Below, piece by piece: positions 46,717-55,062 of a DNA stretch of 64,000 nt. The number at the start of each line of letters is the position of its first letter. Position 1 is the stretch's first letter. The notes beneath the pieces are model-generated. The model made no database searches. It saw only the letters and a list, made by a program, of their open reading frames with translations, and was not told where the DNA came from. The DNA is from Bartonella taylorii. GTDB taxonomy: Bacteria; Pseudomonadota; Alphaproteobacteria; Rhizobiales; Rhizobiaceae. The stretch lies in NCBI RefSeq assembly GCF_023920105.1, contig NZ_CP083693.1, forward strand, positions 112,501-176,500. Direction: 5' to 3'. Both the position numbers and the translations under genes were made by a program.

Positions 46717-47024
46717 CTACTCAGTTCCTTATAAGTACGGACAAGGCATAATGGAGATGTAGATCCACCTCCCCATCTACTGACGTTTTTTTGTTTTCCT
46801 CGGGTGTTGAACCAAGCAAATAGTACGCGAAACTGGTTGTGATCGTGTTTTGTCACTTCACGTAAAATAAAGTGTACCCCAACACCAAAACCAATCATGG
46901 CAAAACCGCTTGTGAGAATAAAAAGGATGGTTGTTGCCATGACATTAAGGGCCATTGCTTCCATTGTAACACCAGCAAACATGGCAGGTCGTGTACAGGC
47001 AAGAAAGAGGATATCTTCGTTCAT
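46713..47024 (-). CDS. virB3: VirB3
   Basis: A 103-residue inner-membrane protein with two hydrophobic segments (about 14-30 and 31-53). The N-terminal LACTRPAMFAGVTMEAMALN is the typical VirB3 opening. It works with VirB4. ATG directly follows the virB2 stop (TAAATG). Confidence 0.92.
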   Translation of the reverse strand: MNEDILFLACTRPAMFAGVTMEAMALNVMATTILFILTSGFAMIGFGVGVHFILREVTKHDHNQFRVLFAWFNTRGKQKNVSRWGGGSTSPLCLVRTYKELSR

Positions 47025-47345
47025 TTATGTAGCACTATTCATTAACTTCCCAACGAGAGTTGGAGCACCAAAAACAATACCAATGCCGATAATACAATAA
47101 GCCGCTTTGCGTAAATCAATAAAGCCGTACATCCAGCCAATGCCCACGGCGGCAACACATATGATCGCAATAAGCCTTGCCGTTGTCCCTGTCATCATAT
47201 CAACAATATTCTGTAAAACATTATCAACATTTCCCAGACCACTAGCACCGGCAGGAGCAGCATAAGAAGGATCTATTACAACGAATGCGGTTAAAAGCAG
47301 CATGGTAATGATAAAAATGATGTTCTTGGATGTATTTTCTGTCAT
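47025..47345 (-). CDS. virB2: VirB2 major pilin
   Basis: A pilin precursor of about 106 residues. The signal peptide ends at SYA-APAG (about 32); two hydrophobic helices follow (DMMTGTTARLIAIICVAAVGIGWMYG and YCIIGIGIVFGAPTLVG) with a short polar loop between. ATG 47345 is preceded by AGAGAGG; an in-frame Met at 47396 has no such site. First gene of the operon. Confidence 0.93.
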   Translation of the reverse strand: MTENTSKNIIFIITMLLLTAFVVIDPSYAAPAGASGLGNVDNVLQNIVDMMTGTTARLIAIICVAAVGIGWMYGFIDLRKAAYCIIGIGIVFGAPTLVGKLMNSAT

Positions 47346-47718
47346 TTTACCTCTCTTAAAAAAAGAACTGTCTGTTAACATCCTCTTGTCTCTCAATAAC
47401 CGAAGAGCCCCCTTGCTTTACAGCTTACAGCCTTTATCGCCCCTCGATTGTTTTCTTTCTAAAAGCTTTGATAGTGGTTTTTACTTACTTTCAAAATGTT
47501 CTTCCAAGAGACAGAAGAATTTCATTTTAAGATTGTGTTACATAAAAATGGCAATTTTAAGTTGTATATTTTTCTTGAAATAGCAATATTCACCATTGTA
47601 AAGAAATAATATTTTTCTTTATCAAATATATTTAATGCTTAACCCATTCGGCTAATAGTTTTTTCTCCAAGAGCAAGGAAGGGTTGTTGGTAAAAATGTA
47701 AAAAAGGGCAGAGAAACA
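47346..47718. promoter_or_regulatory. Divergent promoter region, virB2 and SNase gene
   Basis: This AT-rich intergenic region must hold the virB operon promoter. A candidate heat-shock-sigma -35 (CTTGGAAG, minus strand, about 47508-47515) is visible, which would fit RpoH1 control known in B. henselae, but I cannot place the -10 or a BatR site. Near 47600-47640 the other side is very A/T-rich ahead of the SNase gene. Confidence 0.4.
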
Positions 47719-48462
47719 ATGAATTTTTTAAGAGAATGTATGAAACGAGTACGATTTAAACAGATCGTTATTGTTTACATTATGGGATCTATTTTGTGGG
47801 GGGTAAGCCAATATAAAGATAAAATAGATTTGAGCATTCTCAAGATATTCACAATGCGAGATGTTCAAGATATTGTTGATATGCATTTGGAACAGGGAAA
47901 GTTAACGCAACTCATCACCAAACAGCATTTAGCAAAAGCTGAACCAGTTCTTCATCTACAGAAGAGTGTTTCACAGAATAATGCGGCTGTTTTTCAGGGG
48001 ATGGCATCGGTTACTAGTGGCGTTACATTTAAATTGGTCACTCCTGTTGCGCAATCTTGGCGTAAGCATGTTGTTCGTGATATTCATCTCTATGGTGTGG
48101 ATACCTGTGCTCCGCGTCAAAAAGCAAAATTAAATGATCAAGAATGGCCCTGTGGTGCAGTTACAACGGCTTGGTTGGTTACTAAAACACTTGGTCAGGA
48201 TTTATCCTGTAAGCAGAATCTTATGCATAATGGTGTTTATTATGCCCAATGTTTTGTTCAAGGGGTTGATTTAGCTGAAGCCGGTCTTGCAGAGGGTATG
48301 TTGGTGCTTTCAAAAGAGAGTAAAAATCCTATTCCAGTACAGTATCGTCATGCTGAAGAAACAGCACGCAATAATAAAATTGGTCTTTGGTCAAGCAGTT
48401 TCACTGAACCTTCACAATGGCGAAGGGCTAATGGATCTTATAATCCTTTTGCACCTTCGTGA
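47719..48462 (+). CDS. SNase-like (thermonuclease family) exported protein
   Basis: A 247-residue protein with one N-terminal hydrophobic segment (about 11-27, QIVIVYIMGSILWGVSQY) that is a signal anchor, then a spacer, and from about 95 a staphylococcal-nuclease-like domain: IHLYGVDTCAPRQKA, VTTAWLVTKTLG, CFVQGVDLAEAGLAEGMLV and ARNNKIGLWSSSF. The order matches the SNase fold. The first strand lacks a clear catalytic Arg (LYGVDTCAP instead of LxGIDTPE), so activity is uncertain. It is divergent from virB2, and a fragment of a second copy lies at 49757-49967. Confidence 0.8.
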   Translation: MNFLRECMKRVRFKQIVIVYIMGSILWGVSQYKDKIDLSILKIFTMRDVQDIVDMHLEQGKLTQLITKQHLAKAEPVLHLQKSVSQNNAAVFQGMASVTSGVTFKLVTPVAQSWRKHVVRDIHLYGVDTCAPRQKAKLNDQEWPCGAVTTAWLVTKTLGQDLSCKQNLMHNGVYYAQCFVQGVDLAEAGLAEGMLVLSKESKNPIPVQYRHAEETARNNKIGLWSSSFTEPSQWRRANGSYNPFAPS

Positions 48463-49287
48463 TTGGCTTCGACTTACATATTCACTTGATGTTTATCTCG
48501 AAAATCTTATAAAGCGAATTGCAATGCAGCGTAGGAAAAATTGAAATAAGCTACGAGAATCTTTGCGTATATTGTGTATAGAGGAATTGATTGTGCATTT
48601 CTTTCAAGGGACGTTTGCTCTTAAAATAGTTTTTCTATTTTTACTTTGGTGTTTTGCAAAAGGGTTGTAATTGTTGGTGGTAAAAGATTTTTCATCGTTT
48701 AGCTTGAAGGTACGGTTCAATAATACTTCAAAAAAATATTTTCAGAATATTATCAGTGGAGAGAAAAAGCTTGAAAATATCGAGTACAATGAAGTTGAGT
48801 TGATTAATTTTGATCATTGGACAGAGGAAAAGCTCTCTGAAAACCATTTTAGATATACTATCAGGGCAATTCAAATATGAGCACCTCTACGGCTTCCAGT
48901 GTCTGAATTCATATAGATTACTTTAATTAAAGTTGTTCATGAAAAGGACTACCGTTTGATGTGTATATCCCTCATGCAGAGATGCTTGAAACTTTTGAGA
49001 AAGCTGACAAGGGCGAAGATATTTTTCATGCAGAAATTAATGGTGATTATGCAACTTATTGATCAATAAGTTGGCAATTACTGGTTGTATTAAATGCGTG
49101 TGTATTACAAGGAAATTGGAAGCTGTGCTATGATTTTTCTACAGAAACAGACTGGTGTTAATTTATGTTAGTGGTGCACATGTCCATTTTTATAGAACAG
49201 CGATGTATTCGGATTTGTATAATTGACTTTTAATGTTTTTAAAAAGCGTCTTGGTGCTTAAAGGGGGAGCCTTTCACGTTTTTTCCA
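48463..49287 (+). other. Decayed coding region
   Basis: This stretch holds scattered protein-like pieces. A 69-codon frame at 48671-48880 (TTG start, no clear ribosome site, no family) is followed around 48955-49065 by a short frame reading FDVYIPHAEMLETFEKADKG and ending in a stop. No intact gene can be assembled. I read it as remains of one or two unknown genes. Confidence 0.4.
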
Positions 49288-49605
49288 GTGTTCACGGCAG
49301 GCTATACCTTAGAACAATTGGATGATATCTCGACAAGTCTTGAGAACTTACCCGCTTTTCTTGACAGTTCTATTTGGGCCCCCATGCTTGGTGCTTTTGA
49401 TAAGGAAAACAGGCTTATTGTATTTACGAGAGCGCCGATGGAGGCGGTTGTTGTTTTGCAAGAAATGAGAGCGCCTGATGGGAGTTTTAGTTTTTTCACC
49501 AAGATGTTTGCAGAGGTTGATATGCTAGAAGGACTTTTAAGCATAGGGGAACGGCGGCTACGCAATGATAAGATGCTCATCAAATGGCACAAAGAGAGGG
49601 TGTAA
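49288..49605 (+). CDS. Hypothetical protein, possibly a truncated gene
   Basis: A 105-residue frame starting at GTG without a good ribosome site. Protein-like sequence continues a little upstream of the GTG (EPFTFFP), which hints at a missing N-terminus. Mixed alpha/beta composition with YTLEQLDDISTSLENL and FAEVDMLEGLLSIGERRLR; no family recognised. It abuts the virB11 relic on the opposite strand. Confidence 0.35.
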   Translation: MFTAGYTLEQLDDISTSLENLPAFLDSSIWAPMLGAFDKENRLIVFTRAPMEAVVVLQEMRAPDGSFSFFTKMFAEVDMLEGLLSIGERRLRNDKMLIKWHKERV

Positions 49606-49777
49606 AACTGGTGTTTTGGGTGACAGAAAACAGATTGTTTTTGTGTAAACTTTCAAGAGAAAAAGTTCGTGATAAAGGTTTACGAATTGTCATACTGATT
49701 GTATTTGGTGTGACTGCTGGAGGCATAACAATTTGTATGCGTTCATTATTGGGAAGTGTTTTGTTGATGGGGTTGAT
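49598..49777 (-). pseudogene. virB11 fragment (relic of a second virB locus)
   Basis: About 60 codons align with VirB11 residues around 95-160: LPNNERIQIVMPPAV against LPGNERIQIVIPPAV, TISMTIRKPLSRTFSLE against TISMTIRKPSSQSFSLE, then LFS and SFTP. Neither the start nor the ATPase core is present. It is clearly diverged from, but homologous to, the intact gene at 38686-39756. Confidence 0.85.
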
Positions 49778-49967
49778 TTGGCGCGCGCGAGGCTTACAGA
49801 GTGGGTAATGATTTTGATAAAAGATCAGCGTCATTTCCCTTCACCAGCAGATTATAAAAATTTATAATTTGCAGCGCAAAAAGCACAAATGGGATTGTGG
49901 TCTAGCTAATTTGAACAACCAGAAGAGTGGAGAAAAGACAATGCACTTATAATCCTATTGATCCTTA
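49757..49967 (+). pseudogene. SNase-like gene fragment
   Basis: This stretch aligns with the last third of the SNase-like gene at 47719-48462: CFVDGVDLARARLTEWVMIL against CFVQGVDLAEAGLAEGMLVL, AAQKAQMGLWSS against ETARNNKIGLWSS, and FEQPEEWRKDNA against FTEPSQWRRANG. Stops occur at about 49864 and 49907. It joins directly to the virB11 relic. Confidence 0.85.
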
Positions 49968-50087
49968 AAAGAATTCAGAAAAACTTTAGAAAGCAAGTAA
50001 AGCATCAATGTAGTTAAATAGTTTTCCAGTTTTAACTGTATTTGCACGAACTCTGTAGTGGTGGTGTGCTTTCTTTCGTAACATCAA

Positions 50088-50330
50088 TCAAAAAGTGTGA
50101 GCGGATGGTGCGAGACGTAATAAAAGTGTGTCATAAACCCAAATAAGACATGAAGCGCCAAAACCAAAGATAAAAAATAGAATTAATAAGCATATGAAAG
50201 GCATTCTAAACATTTCTGCTCGTCTGTTTGCTGCTCTCAATCCGTAAGCAACAAAACAAAAGGCGAGTATGAAATAATTTGCTTCTCCTATGATTCCTAA
50301 TATGGTCTTAACCAGTCTACGAATTTGCAA
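50088..50330 (-). CDS. Small membrane protein, unknown
   Basis: An 80-residue protein with two hydrophobic segments (about 14-33, TILGIIGEANYFILAFCFVAYG, and 44-68, FICLLILFFIFGFGASCLIWVY). No family recognised. A short decayed copy of its 3' end lies at 50570-50615. It stands just past the virB11/SNase relic. Real expression is uncertain. Confidence 0.45.
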   Translation of the reverse strand: MQIRRLVKTILGIIGEANYFILAFCFVAYGLRAANRRAEMFRMPFICLLILFFIFGFGASCLIWVYDTLLLRLAPSAHTF

Positions 50331-51205
50331 AAAAAAAGAGTGTGTATTCCAATATATTTCTTTTGGTGCCTATGGGATAAAATTTGCTGTGTTTCGTTTA
50401 AAATTTCTTCTTCACTGTCGCGACGCGTGATCAAATCTTTTATTAATCCCCTCATATTTCTCAATTCAATGCGCACAGTTTTATTCGTATTCTACTACTT
50501 CACTTACATAATAGAAGGAAAATATGCAACGGTTGCTTTTTTATTGAATAAGTGTAATCTTGTAGTCAGGTGGTGCTAGACGCAATAAAGAGTATGTCAG
50601 TTAATTAATTGAGATACGTGTCGCTAAAAGTCATAATAACTGCAAAGTCTGTGGTTGATACTCCAATTTTAGTAGTTCTCCCATTTCCTTTTTCTCATCA
50701 GAAGATTTGAGAAGAGAAATAGCACTTACAATCTAATGGCTGGCTGTTAAGATTTAAAGTCAATGCATTGCATAGACAATGACGAATACTGTGTTTGCTG
50801 TATGTCTCTCGTTTGCCCTTAAGTGAATTTTCTCTTAGAAAAGTGGGATTTTTTCTTTTGGTCGCCTTTGTTAAAATATTTATTTCCGTGTGTTTTTAAA
50901 ATAAAAACTTGAGTATTTCAGGTAAGAAACTGTATCAATACAGTAATATTTAGAATTAAATTTTTTATGAGGTGAAGGAACATTGTAAAATTGTAAGCTT
51001 TTGATATGAGGCATTTCAGAATTTTGCACCCTTTAACGATAGCTTTTTGTTTTATCATTTCTCATGATCTCTATACGCGATGCAAAGCGATTAAGAGGGG
51101 AAATACAGGGTTGGGAAAGAAGATGACAGAAGGATACTTTTTCGATTAAGTAATTTTGAAGTAGAGACAATTTTATAAAATGGCAAAGATATAAACAGGT
51201 GCAAC
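50331..51205. other. Intergenic region with a partial repeat
   Basis: No intact gene. At about 50570-50615 the words ggtgctagacgcaataaaga and tatgtca repeat the 3' end of the small membrane gene (50088-50135, ggtgcgagacgtaataaaa and tgtgtca), showing a second, decayed copy. The remainder is AT-rich without recognisable content. Confidence 0.45.
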
Positions 51206-52051
51206 ATGAATGAACTTACCCACATTGATACTGTTATAGCGCATTACGATGCTGTTTTTTGCGATGTTTGGGGTGTTGTGCACAACGGTGTGCACGCATT
51301 TGAACCTGCATTGAGCGTGTTGCACAAAATTCGACAGATGGGAAAAAATGTCATTTTCTTGACCAATTCACCTCGACCACGCGAAGATGTCATTGCTCAA
51401 TTACAAAGTATGAATGTTCATAGAGATTATTATGATGCACTTATTACTTCAGGGGATGTGACGCGTGATCTTATTCGCGCTGCTCCGCGGAAAGTTTTTT
51501 TCATTGGACAGCAACGTGATTTGATATTGTTCGAAGGGTTAGATTGTGAACTGGTTGAAGAATGGGAAGCCTCTGTCGTGGTTTGTAGTGGTTTTCTTGA
51601 AGATCTTGATGAAGAACCATCTGCTTATGAGGAGATGTTTCTTCGTATGCGGGCACGCAATTTGCCTTTTATTTGTGCTAATCCCGATGTGATTGTACAT
51701 TATGGAAATAAAGAGTTTTGGTGCGCTGGTGCATTGGCGCGCCTTTATCAACAATTGGGGGGAGAGGTGCGCATTGCCGGAAAACCTTATGCGCCCATTT
51801 ATGAGTGTGCTTTTGAAAAACTTCAAAAAATTCGTGGGAAAGTGGAAAAAAGTCAAGTTTTAGCTATTGGTGACGGTCTTTTGACCGATATCAAAGGTGC
51901 ATTTCATTTTGGACTTGATGCGCTTTATATCATGGGGGGAATTCATCGTTATGATTATATGCAAAATGGTGTGGTGGATAAGCAAGCGTTGCACTCTTTT
52001 CTTGAACGTCATGGCTATAAGCCACAAGCGGTAATGTGGGCCCTTCAGTAA
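51206..52051 (+). CDS. HAD-superfamily hydrolase (TIGR01459 / NagD-like)
   Basis: A 281-residue HAD phosphatase of class IIA. Motif I is FCDVWGVVHNG at 16-26 (Asp18 nucleophile, with Trp in the DxWG form typical of this subfamily). Motif II is the Thr/Asn of VIFLTNSPRP near 47-56, Lys in motif III is in RIAGKPYAPIYE near 193, and motif IV is AIGDGLLTDIKG near 222. Substrate unknown. It overlaps ribF by 1 bp (TAATG), so the two are co-translated; this pairing is common in Rhizobiales. Confidence 0.85.
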   Translation: MNELTHIDTVIAHYDAVFCDVWGVVHNGVHAFEPALSVLHKIRQMGKNVIFLTNSPRPREDVIAQLQSMNVHRDYYDALITSGDVTRDLIRAAPRKVFFIGQQRDLILFEGLDCELVEEWEASVVVCSGFLEDLDEEPSAYEEMFLRMRARNLPFICANPDVIVHYGNKEFWCAGALARLYQQLGGEVRIAGKPYAPIYECAFEKLQKIRGKVEKSQVLAIGDGLLTDIKGAFHFGLDALYIMGGIHRYDYMQNGVVDKQALHSFLERHGYKPQAVMWALQ

Positions 52052-53073
52052 TGTCTAACTTTTTGCGTCTTCAGGGGACAAATATGCTTCCTTTGGCTTG
52101 GCGGGGAGCGGTGTTAGCACTTGGAAACTTTGATGGTGTTCATTGTGGGCATCAGGTGGTGCTCCAAAAAGCACTTGATTTAGCGCGCGTAAAGAATAGG
52201 CCAGCTGTTGTTTTAACCTTTGAACCCCATCCAAGGAGTTTTTTTTGCTCCTCAGCTCCTGTTGATCGCTTGACAGAAGCTGCTGAAAAAGCAGAAATTT
52301 TTAAAATTCTCGGGTTTAATGGGGTGATTGAACAGCCATTTGATGCCCATTTTGCGGCTCTTTCAGCGGATGAATTCATCCATGTGATTTTAAAACAAGC
52401 TTTTGATGTTTCCGTTGTGGTAACGGGTGAAAATTTTCAATTTGGTCATCAGAGAAGTGGAAATCTACACCTTCTTTGTCAAAGGGGAGAAGAATATGGA
52501 TTTGAGGTTGTGCAAGTTCCTTGCGTCTCTAGTACGAAAGATCTCCAACAGTTGGTCATTTCTTCTAGTTCTATTCGTAAGCTTCTCTCACAAGGTCAGG
52601 TGGAAACAGCAGCCCATTTATTGGGGTATCGTTATCGGGTACGCTCAAATGTTATCCAAGGCGAAAAACTCGGACGCCTTTTAGGGTTTCCTACCGCTAA
52701 CCAGATGTTATCTCCTCAAGTTAGTTTGGCGCATGGGGTTTATGCAGTACGATTGCGTCGTGCTAACGGTGTTTTGCATGATGGGGTTGCAAGTTTTGGT
52801 TGTCGTCCAACGGTTGTTAAAGATGGCGCACCGCTTCTGGAAACTTATTTGTTTGATTTTAACGATGATCTTTATGGAGAAAGTTGTACCGTTTCTTTCT
52901 TACAGTTTTTACGGGGGCAAGAAAAATTTGATGGTCTTGAGCCTTTGATTGCGCAAATGCAACGTGATGAAGAAGCAGCAAAAGCAATTTTGGCGGCAAT
53001 ACAACCATTGTCGCAGTTAGATCGATTGCTTACTTTTAAAAATATGCCTTCAGTTGATCTGAAAAAGATATAA
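52051..53073 (+). CDS. ribF: Bifunctional riboflavin kinase / FAD synthetase
   Basis: Makes FMN and FAD from riboflavin. The N-terminal nucleotidyltransferase domain shows ALGNFDGVHCGHQ near residues 22-34 and FEPHPRSFF near 56; SSSSIRKLLSQG near 173 leads into the kinase domain with GRLLGFPTANQ near 212 and the late DDLYGESCTVSFLQFLRGQEKFDGLE. About 340 residues. The start ATG overlaps the stop of the HAD gene; GTG 52036 is in frame but lies within that gene. Confidence 0.95.
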   Translation: MSNFLRLQGTNMLPLAWRGAVLALGNFDGVHCGHQVVLQKALDLARVKNRPAVVLTFEPHPRSFFCSSAPVDRLTEAAEKAEIFKILGFNGVIEQPFDAHFAALSADEFIHVILKQAFDVSVVVTGENFQFGHQRSGNLHLLCQRGEEYGFEVVQVPCVSSTKDLQQLVISSSSIRKLLSQGQVETAAHLLGYRYRVRSNVIQGEKLGRLLGFPTANQMLSPQVSLAHGVYAVRLRRANGVLHDGVASFGCRPTVVKDGAPLLETYLFDFNDDLYGESCTVSFLQFLRGQEKFDGLEPLIAQMQRDEEAAKAILAAIQPLSQLDRLLTFKNMPSVDLKKI

Positions 53074-53197
53074 GAGCGCCAACGATAGCACTTAAACTGA
53101 TTATAATCACGAAAATATACTCTAAGACATCATGGAAGATATGTGTTTTTCGTTGTTTCGAGGGGGAAACGAATGTATGGAGATCTGATTTAAGCAT
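53036..53197 (-). CDS. Possible 53-residue membrane peptide
   Basis: ATG 53197 opens a 53-codon frame ending inside the ribF 3' end, antisense. The polar N-terminal half is followed by a single hydrophobic segment (YIFVIIISLSAIVGALISF) and a short polar tail. The ribosome site (AAAGAT) is weak. No family recognised. It may be real because the region between ribF and the DUF442 gene has no other content. Confidence 0.3.
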   Translation of the reverse strand: MLKSDLHTFVSPSKQRKTHIFHDVLEYIFVIIISLSAIVGALISFSDQLKAYF

Positions 53198-53294
53198 GAT
53201 CTTTATCTTTTTCAGAAACTTATGAAATTTTATGGCTTTTATTATAGTTCAAAAATTTACCGTTTATTTCTTTCTGATCCGTTAAGACTGGTGA

Positions 53295-53624
53295 TTAAAG
53301 ACAGGCTAAACGATAAAGGTGCATTGAACGTGTTCCGTGGTGGCAATAAGCAAGAAGAGGTACAGATGCTGATTTTAAAATTGTTTTCATGGTTTCAACA
53401 TCTGATTTTTGTATGGTAGGTGGTACAATAGGAATATGATGTGCTTTTATGCCATATTCGTGTGCTGCTGCTTTAATGGTGGAAAAATCAGGTTGATGAG
53501 GATCTTCTTGATCGGGGCGGTTACAGATAATTGTTTTAAAGCCAGCTTGTGCTAATGCTTTGATATTTTCAACGCTGATTTGGGCGCTGATAAAAATATC
53601 AGGGCCAATTTGTTGTAAGTTCAT
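53295..53624 (-). CDS. DUF442 / TIGR01244 family protein
   Basis: A 109-residue phosphatase-fold domain of the type found fused to some metallo-hydrolases (BLH). It opens LQQIGPDIFISAQISVENIK, continues FKTIICNRPDQEDPHQP, and carries the P-loop-like AYCHHGTRSMHLYRLA near residues 92-107, with Cys94 in C-x2-G-x-R. Stand-alone versions occur in alpha-proteobacteria near sulfur metabolism. Function here is unknown. Confidence 0.75.
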   Translation of the reverse strand: MNLQQIGPDIFISAQISVENIKALAQAGFKTIICNRPDQEDPHQPDFSTIKAAAHEYGIKAHHIPIVPPTIQKSDVETMKTILKSASVPLLAYCHHGTRSMHLYRLACL

Positions 53625-54205
53625 CTTTGTTTGTCCTCATAGCTATAGCTACATGATTTTTTCTGCTATGCTATATTATTAAGGTGAAATTTTCTGATGA
53701 TAACAAAAATGTTCTCTTTGTCGAGAAAAATAGATCTCGTTGGAAAAAAATGAGCCACGATTATTAAGATATTTTATCTCCCTTATATCAATAAAAAAAT
53801 CCTTTACTTGCCATGTTAAAAAAGAGATGTGCACGTGAACAAAAACTGTTTTAAAAGTATTCTATATGCTTTTTGGTGAATTGTCTTAATGCAAGGGTAG
53901 GTGCAACACGCAGGGTAGTTAATATAATGATACTTTTTCGCATCTGGTTATGTTGGCATCCTTTGTTTGTACTGTACGATGGTGTTTCTGCCCGAGGTTT
54001 TTAGGGAAGGATTGATTTTTTTAATTGTATTAGCTGTGGCGAAGGATAAGGATGCTTCAAGTATTTAATGGATGCTGTATAGAGTACGTGTCTGTAGCTT
54101 TTCTCGTGAAATAAGAGAGGTGATTGTTTTGCGTGTGTTAGATGCTTGCCTACTTTGTTATTTTCTGTATAATCGTAAAAACGATAAAACTGAAAGGCGT
54201 AATTA
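53625..54205. other. Intergenic region upstream of the parA-type gene
   Basis: AT-rich stretch without a supported gene. The one minus-strand frame (54001-54213) has no family features. The promoter of parA should be in its right end. No iteron-like repeat was seen. Confidence 0.35.
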
Positions 54206-54835
54206 ATGATCATTGGAGTCCTGAATCAAAAGGGGGGTGTAGGGAAAACCACGTTGAGCGTGAATCTTGCTGCTAGCTTTGCACGTACCGGAGCACGTGT
54301 GTTGCTTATTGATGTTGACCCGCAAGGGAGTGCATTGGATTGGGCTGCTGCTCGTGAAGATGATCCTTTGTTTTCAGTTGTTGGTTTGCCGCGTGCAACG
54401 GTTCACAAAGAAATTACACAGATTGGCTATAATTATGATCATATCGTTATTGATGGTCCTCCACGCGTGACAGATCTTGCTCGTAGTGCTCTTATGGCTT
54501 CCGATTTGGTGCTCATTCCTGTACAGCCTAGTCCATATGATATTTGGGCAGCTGATGGAATTGTAAAGCTTATTGATGAAGCGCGTGTTTATAAAGAAAA
54601 TCTGAAATCTGCTTTTGTTATTAATCGTAAAATAGTCAATACAGCGATAGGGCGTGATGTGGGCGAAGCTCTTGGAGTATATCCAGTACATGTTCTTTCT
54701 GCCAGCGTTGCGCAGCGCGTGATTTTTGCGGAAGCTGCAGCACAGGGGAAGGCTGTTTATGAAGTGGATAAGCAAGGACCAGCAGCAGCAGAGATTGAAG
54801 CTGTTGCAGCAGAAATTAAGGAGCTAGAACTATGA
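54206..54835 (+). CDS. ParA-family partition ATPase
   Basis: A 209-residue short ParA of the plasmid type. The deviant Walker A, QKGGVGKTTLSVN (about 8-20), has both signature lysines; Walker A' is LLIDVDPQGSALDW (about 34-47) and Walker B HIVIDGPPRVTDLA (about 77-90). It lacks the N-terminal HTH of chromosomal-plasmid ParA type Ia. The next gene encodes a ribbon-helix-helix protein and overlaps by 4 bp, giving a type Ib parAG-like pair. On a chromosome this suggests an integrated plasmid or island. The frame is intact. Confidence 0.88.
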   Translation: MIIGVLNQKGGVGKTTLSVNLAASFARTGARVLLIDVDPQGSALDWAAAREDDPLFSVVGLPRATVHKEITQIGYNYDHIVIDGPPRVTDLARSALMASDLVLIPVQPSPYDIWAADGIVKLIDEARVYKENLKSAFVINRKIVNTAIGRDVGEALGVYPVHVLSASVAQRVIFAEAAAQGKAVYEVDKQGPAAAEIEAVAAEIKELEL

Positions 54836-55062
54836 GCAAAAAAATTAAGATTGGTACGAAGCCAACCAATAAATCAATTCCTTTAACAGCTGATGCATGG
54901 GTGGGAAACCACAAAGGAAGCATGGATGGAGGTATGAAGCGCCTCACCATTGATGTGCCGGAAAGTTTGCATCGTTTGATTAAGATGAGTTGCGCAAGTC
55001 GTGGAACAAAAATAGCAGATGAGGTGCGCGAATTGCTTTCACAGAAATACGGAAAAGTGTAA
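54832..55062 (+). CDS. Ribbon-helix-helix protein, ParG-like partner
   Basis: A 76-residue protein: a flexible basic N-terminus (KKIKIGTKPTNKS), then an RHH fold with the strand KRLTIDVPESLHRLIKMSCA and the helix TKIADEVRELLSQKYG. Such proteins bind DNA at the partition site and regulate parA. Start ATG overlaps parA (ATGA). The arrangement defines its likely role; direct family identity is inferred from fold and context. Confidence 0.75.
   Translation: MSKKIKIGTKPTNKSIPLTADAWVGNHKGSMDGGMKRLTIDVPESLHRLIKMSCASRGTKIADEVRELLSQKYGKV

Noticed and set aside
54001..54213. 70-codon frame on the minus strand overlapping the parA start
   Set aside because: Low-complexity, rich in Tyr/His/Lys, overlaps the conserved parA start region antisense.
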